Below, one piece after another: positions 47,177 to 57,706 of a DNA stretch of 64,000 nucleotides (the first letter of the stretch is position 1; each line of letters begins with the position of its first letter). A program made the position numbers and the translations under genes. This stretch comes from Pictodentalium vernedei (Eukaryota; Mollusca; Scaphopoda; Dentaliida; Dentaliidae), in contig CM062296.1 of NCBI GenBank assembly GCA_031216915.1, forward strand, positions 149,903,340-149,967,339, given 5' to 3'. The notes beneath the pieces are model-generated. The model did no database searches. It saw only the letters and a program-made list of their open reading frames with translations, and was not told the DNA's origin.

Positions 47177-47941
47177 ATGAAAGTATACAGGGCTGGTATA
47201 ACTCAGGTGGCTGCTGATGCTATGGTGAATGTTGCTAACAGCCAATTGATCCATGGCAGTGGTGTTGCCAGAGCAATAGCCCTTGGAGCTGGTCCAGCTC
47301 TTGTACGAGAATGTCAACAATATACCCAACAACATGGAAATCTTTCAGTAGGTGAAAATATGGTTACCACTTGTGGAATGTTGCCATGTTTAAAAGTTAT
47401 ACATGCTGTAGGACCACTGTGGAATGATTATAGTGATAAAAATAAATGTTTAGAAATATTATACAGAACTATACAGAAAATATTGCAGGTATGTGATAAC
47501 AAAAATTTGGCAATCATGGCTATCCCACTTATCAGTAGCGGTATATATGGTGTACCCAAACAGAAGTGTGCAGATGTTTATGCCAGAGTTATACAAAACT
47601 ATACCTCACATAAGAAATTAAAAGAGATACACATTGTAGATGTAGACCCTGATATTACAATTTATATGAAAAATCCTTATGATAATCAACCAGGTAAGAA
47701 GGTTTGTGTTTCAATAAAACAACAGAAAAAGGAAAAATTTGAATCAGGAAATAAGAAAATGGGAAAAAGGAACCAAGAACAATCTAATGGGAAAAACCAA
47801 AAACAACAAAACAGGAAAATCCCAAGGGGAGATAATGGGAAAAACCCACAACAACAAAACAGTAAAATCCCAAGGGGAGATAATGCAAAAAAATCCATGC
47901 CAACAGGAAGTGAAAGATTCCATGGGAACCAAGGGAAATAA
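47177..47941 (+). CDS. Macro domain (ADP-ribose-binding) protein in pol region
   Basis: 254 codons. Residues ~1-165 are a macro domain. Seen motifs: TQVAADAMVNVANSQLIHGS (the Asp for adenine and the two Asn of the VNxAN motif, at ~14, 18 and 21), GSGVARAI (Gly loop, ~27-34), KVIHAVGP (~82-89) and PLISSGIYGVPKQKC (phosphate-binding loop). All loops needed for ADP-ribose binding appear intact. The pattern is closest to MacroD/viral macro domains, many of which remove mono-ADP-ribose. After residue ~170 comes a Lys/Gln/Asn-rich tail with a repeated 16-residue unit (IPRGDN twice), which overlaps the start of the protease frame by 203 bp. The upstream frame is open for ~25 codons from a TAA, so it could instead be expressed by frameshift from the gag side. 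The frame is intact in an otherwise decayed element. Function against host ADP-ribosylation is inference. Confidence 0.9.
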   Translation: MKVYRAGITQVAADAMVNVANSQLIHGSGVARAIALGAGPALVRECQQYTQQHGNLSVGENMVTTCGMLPCLKVIHAVGPLWNDYSDKNKCLEILYRTIQKILQVCDNKNLAIMAIPLISSGIYGVPKQKCADVYARVIQNYTSHKKLKEIHIVDVDPDITIYMKNPYDNQPGKKVCVSIKQQKKEKFESGNKKMGKRNQEQSNGKNQKQQNRKIPRGDNGKNPQQQNSKIPRGDNAKKSMPTGSERFHGNQGK

Positions 47942-48662
47942 CTCAGTAAATTATGATGATTGCCCAAATGGGGAACAACAGCAACAAAGACTTAGAAATT
48001 CTCAACCAGAAGCGATAACTATTAATTATGGAGCTGCTTCTTTGAATAGTGTCTTAGTGAACATCAAAGAACAGCGAGTAAGTGCCTTATTGGATACAGG
48101 GGCACAGACAAGTTGCATTAGTACCAAATTTTGGAAAAATCTTAAACACCGACAAAAATTAGTTGGTGACAAAAATACTTTGCCTCGAATTTCAGGTATT
48201 ACTGGGAATGACACTATCCCTCGAGGAAAAGTTAGACTTGAATTTTATATTCAAGGAATTTACCAGGTGCATGAGTTCTTAGTTTTAAATGAACTAAATC
48301 GAAGTATGTTGTTAGGAAAGGATTGGATTAGGGGCAATCGAGTTAATCTATATTGGGAATTTCATAAGTTGAGGTTAGATGGCCACTATGTACCCATTGT
48401 TCAAGACATACAAGTGAGTTGTTTCACTCGACTGATCAATCAGGTTGAACTTAAACCACAGTCAACTTGTTTATGTACAGCAAAAGCTTCCGGTGTGAAG
48501 TCCGTCTTTCATACAAAATACTTAGAGCATCATGGTTTGACTAAAGGTCATGTGGCTGAACAGTCTAGCCTCTTAGTGAGTAACAGTATAGTGACTAATG
48601 GTAATGAAACCATACCTGTAGTGTTGGTGAACAGTACCAACAAACATTACACCTTAAGGTAG
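47739..48662 (+). CDS. pol: Aspartic protease region
   Basis: 307 codons, in a different frame from the macro ORF and overlapping its tail. The N-terminal ~95 residues are low-complexity Lys/Asn/Gln. VSALLDTGAQTSCIS carries the catalytic DTG (Asp ~119) and LLGKDWIRGN matches the end of retropepsin-like domains. It would cut the Gag-Pol polyprotein. It ends in TAG at 48660, but the same frame continues straight into RT, so the TAG is probably a mutation within a longer pol frame. Confidence 0.85.
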   Translation: MNQEIRKWEKGTKNNLMGKTKNNKTGKSQGEIMGKTHNNKTVKSQGEIMQKNPCQQEVKDSMGTKGNNSVNYDDCPNGEQQQQRLRNSQPEAITINYGAASLNSVLVNIKEQRVSALLDTGAQTSCISTKFWKNLKHRQKLVGDKNTLPRISGITGNDTIPRGKVRLEFYIQGIYQVHEFLVLNELNRSMLLGKDWIRGNRVNLYWEFHKLRLDGHYVPIVQDIQVSCFTRLINQVELKPQSTCLCTAKASGVKSVFHTKYLEHHGLTKGHVAEQSSLLVSNSIVTNGNETIPVVLVNSTNKHYTLR

Positions 48663-49436
48663 AGATGTTTGATTAGAAAACTTGAGCCAATAGAACAGGA
48701 AGAAAAAGTTTTAGAAGTTAATCAGATCATAACTCAAAGTACACCCAAAGACCAGATTACAGATGCTGACATACAGGTGCCTGAAGACAAATGGCACCTG
48801 TTGATGCAGGTCATCAATAATAACAAAGACTTGTTTGCAAAAACTGACAAAGAATTAACACAGACATATAGAGTTAAGATGTGCATCGACACTGGTGATG
48901 CACCACCAATAAAAAGTAGAGCATACAGGGTACCACTACTTAAGAAGAAAATCATGGATGAAGAACTTGAGGATTGAGGAGCTTCAATCAGGAATTATCG
49001 AAAGGTCAAATAGTGCATAGAGCTTTCCTTGCTTGCTTGTTGATAAGAAAGATGGCTCTAAACGATTTTGTGTGGACTTTAGGAAATTAATGAGGTCATA
49101 AAGGTCATGAACTGGCCTCTCCCATTAATTGACAATATTTTCACTTTGTTAAACGGATGTTGATACTTTACCACTCTTGACATGAAGTCAGGTTACTGGC
49201 AAGTCAAGATGGATGAAGAGGACATACCCAAAACAGCTTGTGTTTGCCATAAGGGCCTCTATGAGTTCAATGTGATGGCCTTTGGCCTTGTTAATGTGCC
49301 TTCTGTGTATCAATCACTCATCATGAGCATCTTGGAGGGTCTAGAGGACTTTTCTCTAGCCTACCTGGACGATATTTTGATCTTTAGCCGTGATGCAAAA
49401 TCCCATATTGACCATATTAAACAAGTATTTGGATGA
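48663..49436 (+). pseudogene. pol: Reverse transcriptase
   Basis: RT motifs in order: PPIKSRAYRVPLLKKKIMD, KRFCVDFRK, FTTLDMKSGYWQVKM (first catalytic Asp), AFGLVNVPSVYQSLI and LAYLDDILIFSRD (YLDD box intact). Breaks: frameshift near 48972, TAG at about 49016 where the family has Trp, frameshift near 49090, TGA at 49161, TGA at 49434. It would copy element RNA into DNA. Confidence 0.92.
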
Positions 49437-50348
49437 TTAAAAAAGCATAAACTGAAGCTAAAAGCTAAGAAGTGTTCCTTCTTCCAAGCTGAAACATCTT
49501 ATCTTGGTTTTGTAATTAGTAAAGATATAATTAAACCCGAGACTTCAACGGTCGAGGTCATCAGAAAATTGAGTCCTCCGAAGACAATGACAGAGGTAAG
49601 ATCTTTTATGGGGATGACCTCATATTATCGCAGATTCATTCCTTGATTCAGTGAGATCACTCAACCATTACTAGAATTAACAAAGAAATATGCAAGATTT
49701 CATTGGCGTGAAACTCATCAAAAAGCTTTTCAAGAGTTAAAAGATTGCTTAACACAAGTTGCTCATTTGTCATATCCAAATCCAAGAAAACCTTATGTGC
49801 TTTACACGGATGCCTCTGGCAGCTGTGTAGAAGCAGTTTTGGCACAACCATGTGATGATGAAACAGGTCAACTACCAGGAGTACCTGATGAAAAACTAAT
49901 TGTCTTTCTATCCCATAAGTTGGGAGAAACCCAACAGAAATGGTCAACAATCGAAAAAGAAGCATTTGCTATCTCTTATGCTTTGGACAAGTTCAATAGC
50001 TACTTACAGGGAGCAGAGTTTGTTATTAAGACAGACCATGCCCCCTTGCAGTACTTGCTGAAAAATCCACAAAATAATGCCAAGGTACAACACTGGGTAT
50101 TAAAGATTGCTATTTACAATTATAAGATCAAATACTTACCAGGTAGAAAGAATACATGTGCTGACCTACTTTCTCATTTACCTGAGGGAATAGCAAATGC
50201 TGACCCTGGGTATGAGATGGATAATGTAGAAAATCAGAAAGCACTACAAATTGGAGTTATAAATAGTAACAAAATTGACCCCAAGAAATATGTGCATGTC
50301 ATCACAGATGAACCTAATGTTCTAATGTTCTGCCTGAACCACAGGTGA
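49437..50348 (+). pseudogene. pol: RT connection and RNase H
   Basis: The frame continues past the TGA at 49434: KAKKCSFFQAETSYLGFVIS, VRSFMGMTSYYRRFIP, then TGA at 49644, where relatives have a basic or polar residue. RNase H motifs: LYTDASGS (Asp), STIEKEAFAISYAL (Glu), IKTDHAPLQYLL (Asp) and YLPGRKNTCADLLS (final Asp). It closes at 50346 where the frame changes to that of integrase. Confidence 0.92.
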
Positions 50349-51730
50349 TTAATTATAAGGATTTGGACATGAAGGTAGAGCAACAGAAAGATGAAAAGAT
50401 TGTAGAGATCATTAAGAAGTATCAAGGTAACAATACCCCTGTACACATTAGTAGCAGATATCTAATGATAGAGGGAGTATTATACTACATTAGTATGGTT
50501 GATGACAATCCGCAAGTACGTTTATGTATACCTGAACAATTACATGCAGATGTATTGAAACAATACCATGACAAATTAGGTCACCTTGGCACAGACAAAG
50601 TGTACAATAATGTCAGCAGAAAATATTATTGGAAAGATTTATATAAACATATTTATAAACATGTAGGAAATTGTCTTGTGTGTCAAGCTCGTAACACCAG
50701 AGCTCACACTTTGCCATTGCAAGAGACTGATCGACCTCCATATCCCTTTGCTAAGATAGCATTGGATATGAGTGGCCCACACCCTGAGACTTTATCTGGT
50801 AACAAATATATTGTTACCTTTATAGATATATATTCTGGCTGGCCTGAAGCATTTCCAGTGCCTGATAAGAAGGTGGAAACAATTGCTAACTTGATAATAG
50901 ATCAAATTTTTCCATGATTTGGATGCTCTTTAGAGATATTAACAGACAATGGTTCTGAAAACGTAAATGCAGTGGTGAAATATTTAACTGATTATTTCAA
51001 GATACATCATGTAACCACTTCCCATTTCCATCCACAATCTAATGGGAAAGTGGAGAGGCTACATAGAATACTGAATGACATCTTAGCCAAACTAGCTCAT
51101 GAAATACTAGAAACATGGGATTTATTTTTAAACAAAGCTATGGCAGCCATCAGGTTTAATGGAAGCGAATCTTCTGGATTTTCTCCATTTTATCTGGTGT
51201 ATGGCAGAGATGTGGTTTTACCACTTGATAGTATACTTAAACCTCGAGAAAAGTATGTAGGTGAAGAACCTCATAAGATAGCCATTCAGAAACAACTTAA
51301 AGTATTCAGAAGACAACAAGCTGCACAAAAGAAATGAGTATTAAAGCAACAAAGGTTGCATGATGTTACAGCAAAGAATATCACCTTTGAAGTAGGTGAT
51401 CCTGTCTTATACTTGTCAGGTAAATCTAAAGGAAAATTAGAAACGAAATGGAAATACCCATTTTGAGAAAAAACAGGCCCAGTGAGTTATAAGATACAAG
51501 ATCAATTAACTCGCAGAATAATTAAGTGTCATGGTGAAAGACTTAGTAAAGCACCTCAAGAATGGGAGGTGCCTCAACCTGCCAGAGCACAACAAGTGCA
51601 ATGTTACGCCACCCCAGAAGAACAGTCCACTACTGAAGACAGTAGCAGTAGTGACAGTAATGATGAAAGTGATCATAGTCAAGGGATTCAAGAAAAACAT
51701 CCCTTAATGTCATTCATTAAAAATAAATGA
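50345..51730 (+). pseudogene. pol: Integrase
   Basis: Zinc-binding HHCC: H...GHLGTDKVY and NCLVCQARNTRAH. Catalytic core: IALDMSGPHPETLSG (Asp), EILTDNGSEN (Asp) and HPQSNGKVERLHRILND (Glu), all present. The C-terminal domain includes VGDPVLYLSGKSKGK and ends in a Ser/Asp-rich tail (EDSSSSDSNDESDH). TGA codons at 50915, 51335 and 51464 break it, and another at 51728 ends the last open part. At 50915 the aligned family residue (FxRFG motif) is Arg. It inserts element DNA into the genome. Confidence 0.93.
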
Positions 51731-52242
51731 CAAAGACGAGAACATTCATCTTCTAAAGAAGATGGTGTTCCACTTGCAGAGTTAAGGCCACAAGTACAAC
51801 AAGTACGAGATTATAAGAAATGTATGAAGGAGCTACGAGCTCCTTCGTGATTCACTGCTGACAATTGAGTCGAACGATTAAATGATTCCACGATGGAAGT
51901 TGATCACTTAGGAATAAATGAAGAAAAAGGCTAAATTAATGATCCGCATCCAAAACAAACAAGTAAAGATATAACTGAGATGATCTCTTGCATTCAAACC
52001 ATGTTAAGACATCACAAAAAGATTAAAGAACCAGGTGAAACACTAGTAGGAGCTGTGATGATACAACCTACCACCTGGAGTACTATTGATTAAATTGTTA
52101 CCACAGACTTAATAATAACTAAACGTAAACATACAATGGCAGATGCCTCTCCTTACATTTGGGAGAGACAGGAGGAAGTGCAATTGAGTAACAAAATTAT
52201 ATCGAGTAATGATTTGAACAGTAATGAACGAAATTATGAGTG
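51731..52242 (+). pseudogene. Decayed pol tail or extra domain, function unknown
   Basis: The integrase frame stays coding-like for another ~170 codons (VPLAELRPQVQQVRDYKKCM, DITEMISCIQTMLRHHKKIK, GAVMIQPTTWSTID, ADASPYIWERQEEVQL), interrupted only by TGA or TAA codons. No domain recognised. Confidence 0.55.
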
Positions 52243-52374
52243 AGATCTTGTCAGCCTCGCGAACTGACAGAGACTCTCTTGTAGTTAGATTAACAATTCT
52301 GACCTTTTACATCCGGGAAGTACTTTGTCAGAGCGAAAATAATTGTCTTGAGTAATTGTCTAGCGTTAACTCTT

Positions 52375-52394
52375 GCCTCCTTTCTCATTGTAGG
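52375..52394 (+). promoter_or_regulatory. Candidate 3' splice acceptor for env mRNA
   Basis: CTCCTTTCTCATTGTAG, a pyrimidine tract plus AG just upstream of the env ATG at 52401. It fits a spliced subgenomic env transcript. Confidence 0.5.
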
Positions 52395-52471
52395 AGCAAG
52401 ATGTTGCATTGGATGATATTAATTGGTCTTGTAGGAGCAAGATGTTGCATTGGATGATATTAATTGGTCTT
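52390..52471. repeat. 41-bp tandem duplication at env start
   Basis: 52390-52430 is repeated exactly at 52431-52471. It duplicates the acceptor AG, the ATG and the first signal-peptide codons. As 41 is not a multiple of three, it shifts the frame if the first ATG is used; the second ATG (52442) restores it. Confidence 0.92.
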
Positions 52472-54593
52472 TTGACTACAATAGTAGATGGACACACTAT
52501 TATTAGAAACTATTATTAGAAACAATGTTATCTTTAAGAAAGTGAAAGAAGTGAATATGGTAACAAGTGATTGGACCACAATGTTTGTTTATGAACTTCA
52601 TCCTTTCATACAATACATGCGAAGACTTGATCAAAGTATGAAATATACTAGAGACTTAAAAATATCTTACTGAGAAAACTTTTAGACAAACATTTGAGGT
52701 ATTAGACGGTGAAAATTCTACCCTTTTTGTTGCGTTAAAATCGATAGTAGCAGATATGAACCATGAGATCAGATACCTAGATAATCGTGTTACACGAGTA
52801 CAAGAGGATCTGAATGATTATCACAGATTACATGGACATACACCCTCGTCTTGAAAGAAATGAGGATTGTTTGATTTTATAGGTGAAGGATTGAGTTTTC
52901 TTTTTTGGAACTGTTTCCCAGTCAGATTTGAATGCGATAACAGACAATTTATGATGTTTAAGTACTAATCAAGCAATGATACAACATGTCGAAAAACAAA
53001 GTTTAACCTTAATTAAAATGAATCGTGGAGTGATTCTAAAAAAACAGAGAATTTATGTTAACTTTATCGTGAACTGATACTATTTCAAAGTCAAGTAAAT
53101 AAAGTATTCCAGAATCATGAAGACAGAATAATATATCTTGAACATTTCATTCAAGCTTATCATCAGGTTGAGTATGTGATGAATCAAATGGAATCGATGA
53201 TAGCTGCTGCAGAAGCAACTCTGTGGGAGTTACATGATCAAATAGATATCTTGGCCAATGAGAAATTATAACCAAAGATAGTGGACCCTTCACTATTGAC
53301 CTCTGTATTATTGAGTATCAAAATTCAATTGGATGATAAGTCGATGTTGCCATTAGATCTGACAACAGAACTATGGCAATATTATCATTTGCTTGTAACA
53401 GCTACCATTTTTGATGACGATAAACTGGTGATCTTGATGAAGATCCCTTTACATAATTCGAACTTACAATTTGAAGTGTTCAAGGTGCAGGCTTTGCCTG
53501 TACCCTTTGTCAATGTAACTAAGAATGTGTCGCAAGCCGCAAATAAACTAGTAGCAATATACACCCTTGAATCTGACATATTGATTGTTACATATGTCCC
53601 TGAAATAGGACATGATCAATGTGTAGATAATAATAAGTTGTTTTGTCCTTTAGTAGGTGCCGTTCGGATGATACATACAACTACAAGTTGCATGTTAGCC
53701 TTGTTTCTGAATATGAAACTGGAAATAATGCAATTATGTCAAACGGAAGTTCGACTGAATATCGACCTCCTGTTCAGTACTAGAATCGATGAAGGAATGT
53801 GGTACATTACAACAGATGTACCTCTAAGATTCTCAATTAAATGTCCGAAACGAAGAAATCCGAAACCGAAACGGATTCTTCCGCCAATTGGAATTTTGGA
53901 ATTAAAACCTTTATGTATGGCATCGAGCGGTCAATTGATGTTACCAAGTTATTTCCATAAAAGGGATAATTATACCTTTCGACTTGTTACAAGGACAGTG
54001 TTACCTCATTGCTACAATGACAGATGTGGAAACCCGTAATAGAGAAAGTGAACATATCGACTTTTGAGATACCGAAAGGAATAGAACATTTAGATGAATT
54101 ACCCATGGATGACTTACTCCATGAACTTAACTCGCTAAACTTAAAAATGATGGAATCATTTGAAGTCCCTAAGTGGGCTTATGCTCTTGCGACTATTGCA
54201 TTAATAATAGGAATGTATCTGATTTGGAAGTGCTATCAAGCCGATAGACACAAACAGATATACAAATGGTTAAGAAACCATAAAAGAGAACCAACTTTTT
54301 CTGCTGTTGATGATAGTGAAATGTCTAATTTTGCATTTGCCGATGATGAAATCTATGCTAGTATGGGACCTAGACCACAACCTTCAGCTCTTGCTGCTTC
54401 AACTGGATTACAGCAACAACCACAACAACATCCTAAGAGTATTAGAGACATGATGAGAAAAGCTGTTAGAAACTTTACACCTTCTCCTCGACCTAATAGG
54501 AAATTGATACATCCCCGTGTACAGCATGATGTGGATTCTGCCACTGTCCACATGACAATGTTAGACATAGACAAAGATACTGACAAACATTAG
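52401..54593 (+). pseudogene. env: Envelope glycoprotein, F-like, broken
   Basis: The start codes for a hydrophobic signal-peptide-like stretch. Further on, GLFDFIGEGLSF (about 52868) resembles the fusion-peptide start of baculovirus F-type envelopes found in insect errantiviruses; two TGA codons lie just before it and a frameshift just after. The open part 53281-54039 is a Cys-containing ectodomain in which LPPIGILELKPLC resembles the conserved C-terminal F-protein motif. The open part 54024-54593, in another frame, contains a membrane anchor (ALATIALIIGMYLIWKCY, residues ~56-73) and a ~115-residue cytoplasmic tail. The broken state makes this copy non-functional. Assignment to the F-like class rests on motif resemblance. 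Confidence 0.8.
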
Positions 54594-54607
54594 TTCACAC
54601 ACTGTGT

Positions 54608-54620
54608 GTTTTTGTTTCAG
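54608..54620 (+). promoter_or_regulatory. Candidate 3' splice acceptor for the Ser-rich ORF
   Basis: TTTTTGTTTCAG, with ATG seven bases later. It fits a separately spliced 3' mRNA. Confidence 0.5.
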
Positions 54621-54626
54621 TGTACA

Positions 54627-55913
54627 ATGGCAGAATCAGAATCTAGTGTTGACAGTGGAATTGATGATTTGCAGAGTTACGATAATGACAGTATATCTGA
54701 TGAAACCTCAAGTAGAGTTAGTACTAGGACAGATAGTAATAGTACAGTTTCACAAGATATTTTACAAGATAGTAGTTCACCAAGTTTGAACGTAAATGTA
54801 AATGATAGCACATCTGATATGTTTGTACCTTCATTTGCGCCTTCAATATCATCACCTTCAATAGCATCTTTTGACCTTTTGTCAACCCCTTCGAGTAGTG
54901 TTCAAACTCCTACTGATTCTATTTTGCTATATTTACCTCAGTCTCCTGATTATTCTCCTGAACGAACTCCACCTTATTCTCCAATGGATACTGTGGAAAT
55001 GTTACTTATTTCATCAAGATTACCTGTCAGAACAAGTGATGCAATTATTGATTGAGACCCTGAACAACAAGATGGGTTCGGTGGATTTGTTTACGATATT
55101 ACAGCAGTACCACGTACCCATTCCAGTATTACTACACCCCCTAGTGAATCTATACCTAGTGATTCTACCATTGCAGTCGATTCTGATGCAGATGAATCAG
55201 GTATCAGTGCAATACGGGAAGAACTTGTGCAACCAGATCTTGGATTAGAAATACACACTCCTTCTCTTAGTGATGTGGAAGCGAGACAAATTGCTCCCTT
55301 ACCTACTAATGTTGTCCCATGACCTATCGTTGATATTCGACCAAGACCGTGGGAATGGGCAAGGAGCGAGCTTCTTGATACACCTCGCCCATTGACCCCT
55401 CCTCATGAATTTGATCGAGATATCATATGATCCAATACATACGAACGAGCTTTTATGAAATATACGGAAGAGTTGGGGATTGAAACTAAATTTAGGTGTC
55501 AATATTTTGAAATTGATATGAATATGATATATATAGAGGTTGAGCAGGAATTGATATATTATCATGACAGTGCTATTGATTCTCATTTGACTTTTGAAAC
55601 TTTTGCAACTAGGTCTAAATATCTAGTGATATATAATTGCCCTGATTTACAGTATCCAAGAATAGATGATCAGGGTAATATAATTGAACCCCTGCGGTAT
55701 TGTAGTCACCGGGTGGCTACTACCAGCAGTGTACATCATAGATTTCACATTCCAAGAAATGTGGCACAATTTACTCTTTTTGTGCAAGATACCTTGACTA
55801 TAGCTGTCGAAGGCGAGCACGATATCACTCAGATGGACGACCATCCAGATTATGTTGGACATTACACAGGGTCAACGTTCGATTATCGAAACAGGCCCGA
55901 ACACTATTTATAG
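54627..55913 (+). pseudogene. Ser/Thr/Asp-rich accessory ORF, unknown function
   Basis: A single frame from ATG 54627 to 55913, interrupted by three in-frame TGA (55053, 55320, 55428). The N-terminal ~270 residues are Ser/Thr/Pro/Asp-rich and look disordered (SGIDDLQSYDNDS, SPDYSPERTPPYSP). The C-terminal ~155 residues look folded (FRCQYFEIDMNMIYIEVEQE, RFHIPRNVAQFTLFVQDTLT). No family recognised. The acidic, proline-directed phosphosite-like N-terminus recalls regulatory proteins of complex viruses, but this is only an impression. Confidence 0.65.
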
Positions 55914-56438
55914 GCATTATCAGTTACCAAACTTCCATAGTGAAGATTAAATGAAAAATCATTGTTACAATGATAATAATGATTCATTGTTATAAGCAGA
56001 AAAGTCTGATAAGACTATATAATATGTCTATAAGATTTTCATGGATCTGGTTTCCCAATTTTGTGCGTGTCTCTTAATTGGAAATCTGATGCATGAAGAC
56101 GTCTGCGTCTGTCTTGATTCCATAGTCAAAATTCTTAAACAGTTGGTAATTCTGATCACAGTGCAACATTATTCAAATTTGGAGCTCCTGGAGCGTATTA
56201 GATAAGTTGAACACAGGACTCCCGTAATCAAGACATTCGATTTGAATTGAAAGTTGGTGGATATAGAGATACTCGAAAGAGTGAGTGCACCAAGTTACAG
56301 ACAAACCCAGGGGAGAGTAGTATTCTGTGTAAATTTTAGTGTATAGAAACTTAATTCTTCCTATAGTGGTTTCTTCTTATTATTTTGATTAATTAGTTGC
56401 ATTACTTATATTGTTTTTGATATTGATTAATATTGAGG
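55914..56438 (+). other. Non-coding spacer within giant element
   Basis: Stop-rich in all frames. No splice acceptor as clear as the two upstream ones. Leads to the ATG at 56439. Confidence 0.45.
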
Positions 56439-57324
56439 ATGGCTTCAGTAAATATTACTGAGTTTATAGAGTTCCAGGAGGAACAGGGTAAATATAATCA
56501 TCATAGGTATGAAGCCATCCAACATTCTTTAAGAACAGATGGGGTGAGCTTAATATTTCCCCAAGAATTATGGAGTTGCCAAAAAAAAAAATGTATTCGG
56601 TACTGGGAAGTTCAACATTATAATTCCGAAAATAGTAATAATGAGTTAACACAATACGAGATTTATTATTGTTATTTCTTTTCCTTGTCTTGTGTATACC
56701 GTGAAGCCTACAAGAATTGCCTCACAGTATGAAGCCAGTGGTACTGGTCCCGACAAGGTCATACACTTTTGGAATGACCATTGTTGGAATGGCCGGTACT
56801 ATGATCATAGTAGGAATGCTCCTAGAAGTGAACCAGTGCCTAATCCTGGACTGGTTCGTCCATTCCGGTTTATGGAGATCTTTGATGAGGGCTTGATTAG
56901 TCATTCCGAGACTCAAAAATTTTTCGGTTACGATGTAAAGGTGACTTGTGAACGCGAAAAACGTTCATGTCAATACAAACTCCTCATTGAAGCTCTCGTA
57001 ACACATGAAATCAAAAGATTGCAGTGACTAAAAGAAAGGAGGGAAGTCATTAAATTTAACGAGTTACCGTCAATGGGACAAATTTATTATATGGGACTCG
57101 GAGAACCTTGTTGTATTTGCCTAGAAGAAATACCACAAAGATGGCAACATTGCTTCATGTGTCACCAGTGTCGTCACCAAGTCCATCTTAACTGTGGATT
57201 TACATGGGCTGCATCGAAAGAGAAAGCTACTTGCCCACACTGTCCAACACTGATCAAGTGGGGCATCAAGCAACAACTTCCTGTACCATCTAAAATCAAT
57301 GCCCATGGGTTTTCGAAACTTTAG
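56439..57324 (+). pseudogene. RING-type zinc-finger accessory ORF 1
   Basis: The ATG at 56439 (GAGGATGGCTTC) opens MASVNITEFIEFQEEQ. A frameshift in the 56690-56730 overlap and a TGA at 57025 break it. The C-terminal zinc finger is at ~57106-57243: C-x2-C-x13-C-x2-C-x4-H-x2-C-x12-C-x2-C, with Trp four residues after the sixth ligand, a RING hallmark. Upstream, KVIHFWNDHCWNGRYYDHSR aligns with VIHYWNERRWDGTYYDQ in ORF 2, so the two genes are tandem paralogues. Ubiquitin ligase activity is inferred from the finger type only. An 11-A run at 56581-56591 is a likely slippage site. Confidence 0.82.
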
Positions 57325-57706
57325 GACATATATGACTCTCTACAGCTACGCGCCGTTGGGCACTGTTGTCTTTTTTGGAAATTTTCATCAGTGACTTGCT
57401 TATGCGAATTATTAATTAGTAATTAAATAAAGTAAACGAAATTGAAAAGAAATTATATAGGGACATTCTAGACGTGACTCCTAGATTAGTCACTATTGAC
57501 AACAGATTAAAAACTAATGAAGAACCTTAACAGGGAAAGTAGAATTGTTCATATGGCACAGCTGTAGAATAGTGTATTATAAATATTTGGTTCAGTTTTG
57601 AGTTTAGCTTATAATCTTTCACTTTATTTTGTTTAATTAGCATTTATACTTTTTGTTTACTCAGCATTTATAATTTGAGAACTTGTGATAGTGAAAATTT
57701 GGAACA
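57325..57706 (+). other. Spacer between RING ORFs
   Basis: AT-rich, stop-rich. Contains AATAAA near 57424, which might serve as an internal polyadenylation signal. Confidence 0.4.

Noticed and set aside
47686..47967. Minus-strand frames opposite the macro/protease overlap
   Set aside because: Shadow of the Lys/Asn-rich repeats on the coding strand.
56439..57324. PHD finger instead of RING in the accessory ORFs
   Set aside because: C4HC3 order fits both, but Trp four residues after the sixth ligand and the CPxC ending favour RING. Not fully excluded.
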